64,000 nucleotides of DNA, taken from NCBI GenBank assembly GCA_017506865.1, contig JAFCMP010000057.1:186001-250000 (forward strand), written 5' to 3'. Positions within the stretch are counted from its first letter, which is position 1; each line of letters opens with the position of its first letter. The position numbers and the translations under genes are program-made. Positions 13,703 to 21,757 of the stretch are shown piece after piece. The stretch comes from Tribonema minus (Eukaryota > Sar > Xanthophyceae > Tribonematales > Tribonemataceae). The notes beneath the pieces are model-generated. The model saw only the letters and a program-made list of their open reading frames with translations. It ran no database searches and was not told the origin of the DNA.

Positions 13703-14159
13703 ACAACAGCAACCCTAAGCTACTGATAAACACTACATATGACCCAGAAATATATCCAAAGCACATGTCGCCAGCTGCTGTCTATGCATGAACCAAGCAT
13801 CCTGCGTCAGTGGCCGCTAGTGATGCCTGGCCCTGATGTACTTCAAGGGAGGCAAAGTGATTTGTAGCAGCCACAGGGACATGGCATTGACATTGAGAGT
13901 TGCCTTGACTTGGAACAATGATGATTCTGGCATAAACCAGAACAAGGCGCACAGGATATACTGCACCTCACATCTAGGATGTCTCATACACCTGCATCGG
14001 GGAAGGTGGTCATGACAACACCCGCCACATCCTGCATGAAGCCCGGATTGACGACCTGGTCGAATGTCAAGCGCTAAATGGTCTTGAAGTGATACAGGTC
14101 TCTGGCCGCCAAGGCGCTGCGCACGAAGTCACTGGACAGCAGCTCAACAATGTCTCAAT

Positions 14160-14513
14160 TCAAGCGTGCCGGCCGCCACAAGTTGAGCTCAGAAACAATG
14201 AGCATTCGCTACACGCAGTGTGTACGGAACACAGTGCACCTGTTTGCGCACCTGAGCCCTTTAACGCTTTCGCCACCATCAGAGGGATGCCGGCATCTGT
14301 CATTTCTTTCACCGTGCAAGAGTCGATCCGCGCTTGACTGATAATGCCCTGCTTGATAAGAGCCATTCGCAGGTCATCCGGATCCACATCTTCCCAGAGG
14401 CCAGCATCAGTTAGGACCCCCCTCTTTGACTCCAGAAGGCTATCCAGCTGGCGGCGCCGGTCAGCGATGCGGCCAGCGCGTTCGTCCATGACTGTCAAAG
14501 TGCAGGCATGAAG
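14160..14513 (-). CDS. Possible exon: charged helical protein segment (block B copy)
   Basis: The minus-strand frame holds a charged, helical segment (MDERAGRIADRRRQLDSLLE) followed by LWEDVDPDDLRMALIKQGI and AGIPLMVAKALKG. The last part resembles a small helical interaction fold but is not assigned to a family. The B' copy at 55605-55958 is nearly identical. It may be one exon of a split gene; the ends are not defined. Confidence 0.3.
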   Translation of the reverse strand, partial: LHACTLTVMDERAGRIADRRRQLDSLLESKRGVLTDAGLWEDVDPDDLRMALIKQGIISQARIDSCTVKEMTDAGIPLMVAKALKGSGAQTGALCSVHTACSECSLFLSSTCGGRHA

Positions 14514-15094
14514 TGGTGTCATGGTCAGCATCCCTAAGTAGCATAGACTATCCCTGATTGAAGGAAGGTTCAAGTTGACATCGCATTATCGTGCAGATGA
14601 CCTTACGTCGCTTGCTCCGCATGATCCATGACTGCAGCAGAAGGACGACACTCAACTCAACAGGAGCAGCACCACTAATCAACGCTGTCTCAATAGCAAC
14701 ACTTGACATTCACGCATGCTCTAAATAGAACAGGCGAAGAGCGAGCAGAACTTTAGCAGGGTACACCATCACAAAAACAAGAGGATTGAGGTTGATCTCA
14801 GCTAATTGTTTCAGAACGTCGTGAGGCACATGATGCTCAGAACCGGAAAGGTTACAACGAGCACCACATCAGCCCGGAACGTAACGCTGCCACATGTGCG
14901 TTCCACCCAGTAGGCCAAGAAACATCAGTCACACGCCGCTGAACTTCTGGCTCACCTACCGGGCCTGGCACAAGAACGCCAGATGAGACCTTGCCGCTTT
15001 TGCTTCACGGCGCCCCCCCACCAAGGTGTGGGGTTGTGGAGGTGCTGCTTGCTGGTGCTGCTGCTGGTGCTGCTGCTGCTGCTGCTGGACCATA

Positions 15095-15525
15095 GGATCC
15101 GCTCCGCTCATCCGCGACCCTGAAACCCAAAAAGCAACCGACCACTTATGCTATAGTGAAGTCTCCAGGGCAGACCTGGTATTGAAGTTGAGTTGTGGCA
15201 TGCTGTAGCCCTATGTCAGGGGCATCTGCTGACTACTCACTTGTTGAAGTTGACGTTGATCCTGGTCTGATATTGTACTTCAACGGTGATATTCATACTT
15301 CAACTTCATGCTAACTTCAACTGTCATATCACTGCTCAACGTGCAATAGCACGGCTCCACCCGTCTCAACTTCAACAAGCAACAGCTCTTCTGGTGCGTC
15401 TGAGTGAGGCCAACAACCTACTATTATCAAACTTCAACAGTTTGAGTGTCTTGACTGACCTCACTATAGCATAAGTGCTCGGTTGCTTTTTGGGTTTCAG
15501 GGTCGCGGATGAGCGGAGCGGATCC
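15095..15525. mobile_element. MITE copy 1, present in B and absent from B'
   Basis: A 431-bp element bounded by GGATCCGCTCCGCTCATCCG and its reverse complement; the TIRs are about 45 bp and include a ccaaaaagcaaccga stretch. The interior is rich in acttcaac repeats and has no coding capacity. It interrupts a CTG-rich tract. In B' (about 55040-55090) the corresponding CAG-rich tract is uninterrupted, giving an empty site. The flanking target duplication is not clean. Confidence 0.8.
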
Positions 15526-15760
15526 TTGGTGCTGCTCTGTTGCTGCCCCGCGTCCGGTTCAGTCTCCAATTTCCCGCACTGCAGCAAGACTGCTTCTGTA
15601 CTTTCCTAGGCGCTGGAGAGACAGCCCAACTAAACGCGCAGATCCTGCACGGGCTGCCCCGCGATGAAATGGGGCTGGAACTGCAACTTGAACTTGGGAC
15701 AAATCCTCGCTTGCTTGGCTGTTCGCTCCTGGCTTAACCGTTATGCACAGGCCAGGCAAC

Positions 15761-15762
<2 letters not shown>

Positions 15763-15857
<95 letters not shown>
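15763..15857 (+). repeat. (CTG)n trinucleotide tract, about 31 repeats
   Basis: Uninterrupted CTG for about 95 bp. The B' counterpart (54746-54818, CAG) is shorter and carries one CAA interruption. Frames through it encode poly-Leu, poly-Cys, poly-Ala or poly-Ser and are not evidence of a gene. Confidence 0.95.
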
Positions 15858-16417
15858 ACAGGTACCCCGAGGGGGGGGGGTCGCGGGGATGTCGTACGAG
15901 GTTTGGTCCGATCTTGAGCACATCGCCAAAGGCACGGGTGTTTTGCAAGTTTGACGATGTGCCCTACGAGGTACTGGTATCGTAAGCTGACCAACATGCA
16001 CGGTCGTAGCGCTGGGCGAGCCTGCAGACATCGCTGGCAGCAGGCTGTTGGTACATCACTGCCACAGAGGTGTGGCCACATCGCAGCATGATGGCGACGC
16101 TAGTGACTAGTAGCAGAAGCAACGGCGGCAGCGGCGTACCAGGACGACCCGCCCTGCACAGGCAACCTGACAGAGTCGACAATCGGCACTTGTTGTGTCT
16201 CAGCGGCTCAGCATGGTAACCATACGGATCGCCTCCTCCATGAGGTCCTGGTCGCGCTTCCAGTATGTGTTCTCAGCGAATATCTGGCCCCAAAAAGGAA
16301 TATTTCGCTTTGGGATAGCCGCAGCCGCAGCCGTGCCGTACCTTCTTCCTGATCAAACACTCGGTGCCTGCCTTGATGCGGACACCCAATGGCATCTCGG
16401 CTGCGACCAGTGCATGC

Positions 16418-17164
16418 TTATTTCGGGCCTCGGTGTGCAACCTGCGCCAAAGGCGTCGCCACGGTTGGGTCATCCTCGCTCATCGGCCGTGCGACAATGA
16501 GTGCGCTGTCATCATGTGCAGGGGGCTGTACAATGCGGCGCGCCAGGTCTCCGAAGGCCATCCTGTCACGCGCGTCAGCGACACCGAAACTGCCGACGAG
16601 GTCAAAACCATTGTTGATCAAAGCCAGCTGCTGAGTCTTCTCATGGTCGATCAGCGCCAGTCTGCGCTCATGCATCCAGTTTGCAACACACAAAGTCCGC
16701 TGCTCACGAGTGCCCAACTGTAGCTCCGGAGGCAGCTCCCTCGACACTTGGACGCCTCCGTCACCGATCAGGAAGTCTCGAGCGGCGCGACCCACTTCTG
16801 TTGCCTGCAGCGCACGGCACCGCCCCTCAATCTCATCGACCAAGCTGACATCCCCGCCAACAATGCGGCACACAGTCGTCGCCGAAGTACGTCGAAATGC
16901 GCGTGCTGGCTTGCCAGGCAGCGACCAAACATTTTGCACAAGCGTTCGTGCGTCAGCGCACGGAGTGAGTTTGCCATTGCGGTTCATTCGGAGTTGGCAG
17001 CAGGACGACGCCACGTCTGACAACTCTGTTGCCAGCCTCTTGAAGGTAGAAGACACCTGGTTTGAGGGTGTTTCAGGATTCACGAGGCGTATCACATCAA
17101 GCACGCTGCCCATATTTGAAGCCAGATCGATGCGAATGGCAGTGGGGATATCGACCAGTTCCAT
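16418..17164 (-). pseudogene. Algal/large-virus-type family gene (block B copy), 3' end frame-broken
   Basis: An ATG frame of 248 codons includes the stretches LTPCADARTLVQNVWSLPG and RIVGGDVSLVDEIEGRC. This pattern (proline, Asp-Ala-Arg, WxLPG, then GGDxSLxxEIE) is one I associate with expanded families in algal and large DNA virus genomes, sometimes near KilA/BRO-type proteins; no domain name is claimed. Downstream on the same strand (about 16400-16205), other frames hold the expected family C-terminus, with FAENTYWKRDQDLMEEAIRM as its key part. The ancestral gene therefore extended further and is now frame-broken, with the same break in the other copy. The start at 17164 is shared by both copies. 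Confidence 0.5.
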
Positions 17165-17364
17165 TTTCAGCCTGTGCCAGTGATGCCAGCAGTAACATAA
17201 AATATCTCACGCTGACCAAACGTGCTGTTGAGCTGTCCGCCGCACCGCTGGCTCGCTAGTGGCACGAAGCAACACTCTGGTGCAAGCTCCTAGTGAGGCC
17301 ACCGGCTGCGTCGCCGCTTGCAGTGCAGCTTGCGTCACCACTGGATGGCAACCAGGTGCGTGCA

Positions 17365-17814
17365 CTGTGACGGTGACCATTGCCGCACACACGGCCGTTG
17401 CGCGAGGCCGATGCGCGTACTCAGGCTACAGGAGCAGCTGCGGAGTGGATGGCCGACGACATGGTGCTGGCCCGGTGGTTGCGCTCAGCCGTGTGGGGCA
17501 CATTGGTAATTGCGCCACTCGTCCGGTGCGCTGCAGCGCAGGTCGGATTTCAGGTGAGTCAGACATTGTCTCCTACGAACGGCATGGACGCGGTAGTACG
17601 TCTACCTGTTTTTGGCGTGTTTACCATGCAGCATACAAATTGGACGTGACTGAAGTCGGCCGGTGTTCTTGGACTTGTGCACTGGAATGTTGTGCCCAGA
17701 ACTGTGCGCGGAAAGGTGCAGTGCTGGACCCAAGCTTTTACGATTATCATACTTCAGAAGTCTGTGACTGAAGTCACATGCACTGCGTGCATGAGCCGCG
17801 TCTGCACTGAACAT
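17365..17814. other. About 450-bp segment present in B, missing from B'
   Basis: In B, about 450 bp lie between two copies of a gtgcactg-like sequence (near 17360 and 17812). In B' (near 53240-53255) the flanks are joined directly with one copy left. This is the signature of a microhomology deletion in B'. No gene is seen in the segment. Confidence 0.6.
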
Positions 17815-17995
17815 GCACTGCACGTTTCTCAGACTGACAGATTGTCGAGGCTGCGCAAGCATGGTTTTGTCCTTGACTGTAGCAAGTTGGTGATCACTTT
17901 TGTCGTACAGCGCTGACGGGCTGCAGTGGTACAGCGCACACGCTGGTTGCGGTGTCCAGCGGCTGCAGGGACTTGAGTAAGGAGGGTGCTGCATG

Positions 17996-18000
17996 GTTAG
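17996..18000 (+). repeat. Target site duplication, left (GTTAG)
   Basis: The 5 bp directly before the provirus. The right partner at 39662-39666 is GCTAG and the empty site reads GCTAGC, so the left copy has one C-to-T change. Confidence 0.8.
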
Positions 18001-18030
18001 TGTTCAGTGTAAATCGATTTACACTGAACA
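18001..18030. other. Terminal 30-bp perfect palindrome, left (candidate telomere-resolution site)
   Basis: TGTTCAGTGTAAATC is followed immediately by its exact reverse complement. It is the outermost sequence of the element. A perfect palindrome at the tip is the form expected of a telomere-resolvase target, and the element encodes a matching type of recombinase. The integrase evidently joined its outer edge to the host. Confidence 0.9.
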
Positions 18031-18031
18031 T

Positions 18032-18080
18032 TGGAACGTTCCAGGAACGTTCCTGGGAATCCTGGGAAAGTTCCCGGAAA
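18032..18080. promoter_or_regulatory. Cluster of GGAACGTTCC-type palindromes beside the tip (left)
   Basis: Two perfect GGAACGTTCC decamers in a row are followed by degenerate half-sites (gggaatcc, gggaaagttccc). The mirror cluster is at 39582-39630. The spacing suggests binding of a dimeric protein next to the terminal palindrome; the role is inferred. Confidence 0.6.
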
Positions 18081-18114
18081 TATTAATGATATATTAATGA
18101 CGGGCTTAGTGCTC

Positions 18115-18240
18115 AGCCCTAGTCTGCGCTGATGCTCGGTAACCCCCACCTGCGGTGATGCTCAAGAAGCCCTAGTCCGCGCTGATGCTCAGTAGCCCTA
18201 ATCTGCGCTGATGTTCAGTAACCCTACACTGCGGTGGTGA
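18115..18240 (+). repeat. TIR iterons, about 4.5 copies at 26-28-bp spacing (left)
   Basis: Repeated units built on tgcgctgatgctc followed by agtaaccct/agtagccct-like sequence. Regular direct repeats near the end of a linear viral genome could be initiator or packaging sites; this role is inferred. Confidence 0.7.
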
Positions 18241-18444
18241 CGCGGCTCGCGCGGCGTGCGGGGGCGCCGTCGGCGGATGTGCGCGTGCGCAGGCAGTCAG
18301 TAGAATCAGATGAGCGCACCCCATCACTCGGCCACGGGGTTAGGGGCCTCTGAGGCCGGCGCCGCGTGTGCCGTGGAGGCCAGGTGCACGGCAGACATAG
18401 GGCTAGGGTGACGGGCCACGGTGCGGGGGATTGGACATTCGCCA

Positions 18445-18655
18445 CCTCTCCACCCTCCCTTCGATCGCTTCCATTCCTTCCATCTCATCAGTGCTCAACT
18501 TTTTGCAACTTCAACTGTCAACTTCAACTCCCCATCTCAAATTCCCCATCTCTGGGACTTTTTTGCTATATAAGCAAGAAATCTTAGAAATGCAAAAAGT
18601 TAGCATTGATGGGATGGAAGGAACGGGAGCGGCTGAAGGAGGGTGAGTGAGGGGG
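18445..18655. repeat. Foldback module within the left TIR, with TATA-like core
   Basis: Two imperfect arms (cttccattccttccatct and its complement-like ggatggaaggaac) face each other across about 100 bp holding gggacttttttgctatataagc. The same module occurs at 39003-39215 and, diverged, at 25735-26010. The TATATAA in the loop could be a promoter, but no gene follows closely. Confidence 0.65.
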
Positions 18656-18984
18656 GACGTGGCCGCGTCCCTATCCCCTCACCTGAAGGCTCATGTGAAC
18701 TTCAAGTCTCAAGTGAACTTCAAGTTCAAGTTTGACGTACCGTGCTCAACGGTGTTGCTGAACCTCAACCTCAACTTGAAGTTTGACATACCGTCGGGGC
18801 TGGTATGTCACGACATGACAATTACGTCCTTTGTGTGAGGTGCAGGCGAGCCGCGCGCGACGGGCGCACACCAGAGGCTTTGAATGAAGCACGGCACACG
18901 AACGGCACACGAAAATGACCCAGTGCATTCGTGAGGACGTGATGTAGCGTGTGTTTCATTTAAGCGCTGCGAAGCGTGTGTGTA

Positions 18985-20232
18985 CTATACGAGGCTGTCC
19001 ACGGCGGTCTCCAGCTCAGCATTCGCCGTGACCATCTCTTGCGCGCAGTTCGCGATGCCTGCCTCGCAGTCTTCAATCTGCGCCTTCACGGCCGCCATCT
19101 CTTCCGCGTATTTCTCCATTAGCGCCTGCGCCGCCAGCATGTCGGCTTCGTGACCCTTGGCCCTCGTCTTCACGGCGCGCACCTGTCGACCAGCGTTGAG
19201 GACCGCCGTGTCCGCATCTGACCGCTCCTCGCGTACTCGCTTCTGGCCGACGACAGGCGCCGGTGTGGGCACGTGGCGGTTGTCAGAGTAAGCAAGGCTG
19301 GTGCCTAGGTCGAGGTGACATAGGAGATCCTTGCAAACGTATGCGAACTTCATCCGGCTGTCCCCGGTCCCGTCGTCTGTGAGGTGGAAAACCCATGCCG
19401 CCCCCAGGCCTCGGCTGTGGTGCGGCGTGTAGTCGATGCCGAACTTATCACGGTAGGCAGTGCGGATCTCCGTGTAGCGCGGAGACGTCTTCACGAACTT
19501 CTCCATGACCTCCTGCACTGAAGCCCCTTCGTACGCCGTCTTGAAGTGGGTTGTCGCCTCCAGGAACTCCGCCACCGACACCTCGATCACGGGGAACGAG
19601 AAGGGCTTATCGGCGTTCTGGTTCTTGCTGAGCTTGCTGATGGTGACGTATCCCTCCTTCTCAGGGTCCGCCGTGAAGTTGTTAGCCAACAAGGGCTTAT
19701 CGGCGTTCTGGTTCTTGCTGAGCTTGCTGATGGTGACGTATCCCTCCTTCTCAGGGTCCGCCGTGAAGTTGTTAGCCAACATGCACTCGCAACGCCTCAT
19801 CCCCACCACCATCAGAGCGAGCAGCAGCTCTGCCCAGTCGGCAGGCTTCGTGCGGGTGATCCCTCCGTGCGCGCGGACGACAGCCACGCTGTATGTGATG
19901 AGCGGCTCGCAGTTGAAGTCCAGCATTCCCAGGAGAGCCTTTGCCTTATCCTTCGCTTCACGATCGACGCGCACTGCATTGTCAGCCACAGTGGTCTGGC
20001 ACGCCTCGTGTATGCGAGCGGCATCGGCGTGCCCCGACGCATCCTTGATGTACATGCGTGCTGCGGAGAAGTACACCGGTATGCTCGCTTGCGAGAGCGT
20101 CTGCGCGGCAGCGAGCGTCGCCGTGAATTCCCCCATCAGACGGTCCTTGTGCTCGTCGTCAGCCAACGAGTCCCAGCGCTCGATGAGCTGTGTGGCGATG
20201 AGCTTCTGCGGCTTGGTGATGGGCCTGGTCAT
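18985..20232 (-). CDS. Tyrosine recombinase, protelomerase-like, with internal 30-aa duplication
   Basis: 415 aa. Tyrosine-recombinase residues are visible in order: box I Arg in GMRRCE (R146/147), a Lys in the beta-hairpin segment (VTISKLSKNQ), HHSR (H271, R274), H306 in LCHLD and the candidate nucleophile Y315 in TSLAY. The contexts GMRRCE and CHLDLGTSLAYSD resemble telomere resolvases of the TelN/TelK/ResT kind more than phage integrases; this is inference. Residues 345-412 look like a coiled coil. The enzyme would cut and rejoin DNA through a 3'-phosphotyrosine, plausibly at the 30-bp terminal palindromes. An exact 90-bp tandem duplication (19601-19780) repeats residues 151-180 between box I and box II, including the catalytic-Lys segment, and may inactivate this copy. 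It is the outermost gene on the left. Confidence 0.8.
   Translation of the reverse strand: MTRPITKPQKLIATQLIERWDSLADDEHKDRLMGEFTATLAAAQTLSQASIPVYFSAARMYIKDASGHADAARIHEACQTTVADNAVRVDREAKDKAKALLGMLDFNCEPLITYSVAVVRAHGGITRTKPADWAELLLALMVVGMRRCECMLANNFTADPEKEGYVTISKLSKNQNADKPLLANNFTADPEKEGYVTISKLSKNQNADKPFSFPVIEVSVAEFLEATTHFKTAYEGASVQEVMEKFVKTSPRYTEIRTAYRDKFGIDYTPHHSRGLGAAWVFHLTDDGTGDSRMKFAYVCKDLLCHLDLGTSLAYSDNRHVPTPAPVVGQKRVREERSDADTAVLNAGRQVRAVKTRAKGHEADMLAAQALMEKYAEEMAAVKAQIEDCEAGIANCAQEMVTANAELETAVDSLV
19601..19780 (+). repeat. Exact 90-bp tandem duplication inside the recombinase gene
   Basis: Copies 19601-19690 and 19691-19780 are identical and keep the reading frame. Absence of any difference points to a very recent event or an assembly artefact. 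Confidence 0.95.
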
Positions 20233-20277
20233 GACGCCTGTTCTAAGTTGCTTAATATTTTTGAGAGTGAATTGTAT

Positions 20278-20430
20278 GAGCTGGGCGGACGTGCATTCCG
20301 TCGATTCCCATTACAACATTCCCAATACAACATTGCCACATTGATGGAATGCAGGGTAGGGGTACGGGTATGCACTGCGCATGGTGATGAGCGCATTGAT
20401 GAATGTGTGCATGCTTGAAAAGTGAAATGC
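20278..20430 (-). repeat. Duplicated leader, copy 1 (upstream of the recombinase gene)
   Basis: About 150 bp closely matching 20826-20975, including gggcggacgtgcattccgtc and ttacaacattcccaatac. Each copy lies upstream of a minus-strand gene, so it may be a duplicated promoter or leader. Confidence 0.8.
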
Positions 20431-20497
20431 CAGCAATTTGCGGACAGCGACAATGTACAAAAACACACCCACACTGTTGGAGTTGGATAAATTGTTT

Positions 20498-20788
20498 TCA
20501 TTCACAGATATGCGCAGTGGGCACTTGCTGACGCTCCAGTACCCTATCCATGCATGCCAGGCTTATAGCCACGCCCATCATCTCCCCCCGAAGACTTGAA
20601 TTGCCGTCCGTGTTCGCTGCGATGTCATCACTGCCGCCCTCGCCGATGGCAGCACACAGGCGCACGAGTAGATCATTTGTCCGAGTGGTGTTGGCGACCA
20701 GCTGCTGCATGAGATCGGTCAGTGTTGGGGCGCCGACCACGTTGACAGTGCTGGCCGCCGTGTCGTTGACGGTGCTTGAGTCAGACAT
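20498..20788 (-). CDS. PLV hypothetical protein, 96 aa
   Basis: Starts at the ATG at 20788 (MSDSSTVNDTAAS), preceded by a CA-rich leader. The product has a Ser/Thr-rich N-terminus and a helical centre (LTDLMQQLVANTTRTNDLLV). No family recognised. Longer in-frame extensions upstream run into the duplicated leader and are less likely. Shares its upstream sequence with the recombinase gene, so the two may be co-expressed. Confidence 0.5.
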   Translation of the reverse strand: MSDSSTVNDTAASTVNVVGAPTLTDLMQQLVANTTRTNDLLVRLCAAIGEGGSDDIAANTDGNSSLRGEMMGVAISLACMDRVLERQQVPTAHICE

Positions 20789-20825
20789 GTTGTTGCTGTT
20801 GTTGTGTGAGTGGGAGTGATCAAAG

Positions 20826-20975
20826 GCAGCTGGGCGGACGTGCATTCCGTCGATTCCCATTACAACATTCCCAATACAACATTGCCATATTGACGGAATG
20901 CAGGGTAGGGGTATGTACTGCGCATGGCAATGAGCGCATTGATAAAATGTGTGCATGCGTGTAAAGTGAAATGGC
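20826..20975 (-). repeat. Duplicated leader, copy 2 (upstream of the 96-aa gene)
   Basis: Direct repeat of 20278-20430. It ends at the start of the divergently transcribed ankyrin gene, so it may serve both directions. Confidence 0.8.
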
Positions 20976-21297
20976 TGCCATCTGCTCTGTTCATTGCGTA
21001 CAACTGGGGCACAGCGCCCGGCAGCTAATGGTCGTGTCACTCGAGGGACTCAACGAAGCCGACGCGGACGGCTGCTACCCGCTTCATCGGGCCATTACGC
21101 GACAGACGGCGTGCGTTCGCGCGCTCCTCGAAATGGGGGCCGACTATAACGTGTATGATTCGGATGGACTGACACCGCTGGGGCTGGCACGCGCGTTGCA
21201 GAAGCGTGGGGCATTGCAGTGTCTGCTTGACCGTCGAGCACGTGTGTACAGCAAGGATCACTGTAGACACATCATGAGACTTCAAGCGATTTATTAG
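20971..21297 (+). CDS. Ankyrin-repeat protein, 108 aa
   Basis: Contains about two ankyrin repeats: DADGCYPLHRAITRQ...VRALLEMGADYNVYD, then DGLTPLGLARALQKRG. Ankyrin repeats mediate protein-protein contacts and are common in large eukaryotic DNA viruses, where many target host ubiquitin ligases or signalling; the target here is unknown. It is transcribed divergently from the 96-aa gene and convergently with the DUF5710 gene, overlapping its end by a few bases. Confidence 0.75.
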   Translation: MAAICSVHCVQLGHSARQLMVVSLEGLNEADADGCYPLHRAITRQTACVRALLEMGADYNVYDSDGLTPLGLARALQKRGALQCLLDRRARVYSKDHCRHIMRLQAIY

Positions 21298-21686
21298 ATA
21301 TCACTCAGGTCGAATGCATGGAAGCTGGCCTCTGCCTCTGCCGGCGCTTGCTGCAGCAGCGGTGTTGCATACCCAATGTATTTTTCATTGGGCTGTGCGG
21401 CGATACCAGTTTTGATCAACTTGTGAAATGCCGCCGCGTCACGCGCATACCAGCACTTGTGCTCTCCGTCAACCGCGCCGCCCGCGCGCTTCGCCTTGTC
21501 GCGATTGTCGTATTTGATGTTGAGCCACAGGCGACGGGGCGCGTCGGGCTGTACATCAGTGAGGCTCAACAATGCATACGCTGTGTCGGCATACCATAGT
21601 TTACCCTTGCAATCCCACTTTGCTCCGGCTCCGCGTGCCGCGTCCCTGTCATTGAACTTGACGTTGAGATTGGTCCTCACGCTCAT
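21294..21686 (-). CDS. DUF5710-type protein, two tandem domains, 130 aa
   Basis: Two copies of a short domain are visible: LNVKFNDRDAARGAGAKWD...LWYAD and LNIKYDNRDKAKRAGGAVD...CWYARD. The pattern (hydrophobic strand, DRD, AK/GA, WD, then WY) is that of DUF5710, often found with replication or DNA-modifying proteins; function unknown. The start MSVRTNLNVKF at 21686 is preferred over an upstream in-frame ATG because the domain begins directly after it. Confidence 0.7.
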   Translation of the reverse strand: MSVRTNLNVKFNDRDAARGAGAKWDCKGKLWYADTAYALLSLTDVQPDAPRRLWLNIKYDNRDKAKRAGGAVDGEHKCWYARDAAAFHKLIKTGIAAQPNEKYIGYATPLLQQAPAEAEASFHAFDLSDI

Positions 21687-21757
21687 GTTTGCAAGTAACA
21701 CGTGCAAACAAAATAAACAGCAACATTGCACATGTGAGACGCCCCCTCAGACGAACA

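Larger units (their letters stand above)
12634..18000 (+). repeat. Block B of the inverted duplication (partner B' at 53062-57508)
   Basis: Paired inverted positions sum to about 70,100-70,600 (13217 with 56920, 17164 with 53446). B is about 0.9 kb longer than B'. One MITE (15095-15525) and about 450 bp at 17365-17814 are present only here, and the (CTG)n tract is longer. B ends where the PLV begins. Confidence 0.85.
18001..18736 (+). repeat. PLV terminal inverted repeat, left
   Basis: Matches 38925-39661 in reverse complement, ending at caagtttgac. From the tip inward it holds a 30-bp perfect palindrome, a cluster of GGAACGTTCC-type palindromes, an AT-rich attaatgatatattaatga stretch, 26-28-bp iterons, a GC-rich segment and a foldback module with a TATA-like core. 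Only about 7-8 differences from the right TIR are seen by eye. Confidence 0.95.

Noticed and set aside
15664..16081. Poly-Leu, poly-Ala and poly-Ser proteins across the (CTG)n tract
   Set aside because: All frames of a pure trinucleotide repeat stay open; no conserved sequence supports any of them.
18224..18445. 73-codon frame present in both TIRs (also 39217-39438)
   Set aside because: It is duplicated only because the TIR is, has no motif, and lies in GC-rich sequence open in several frames.
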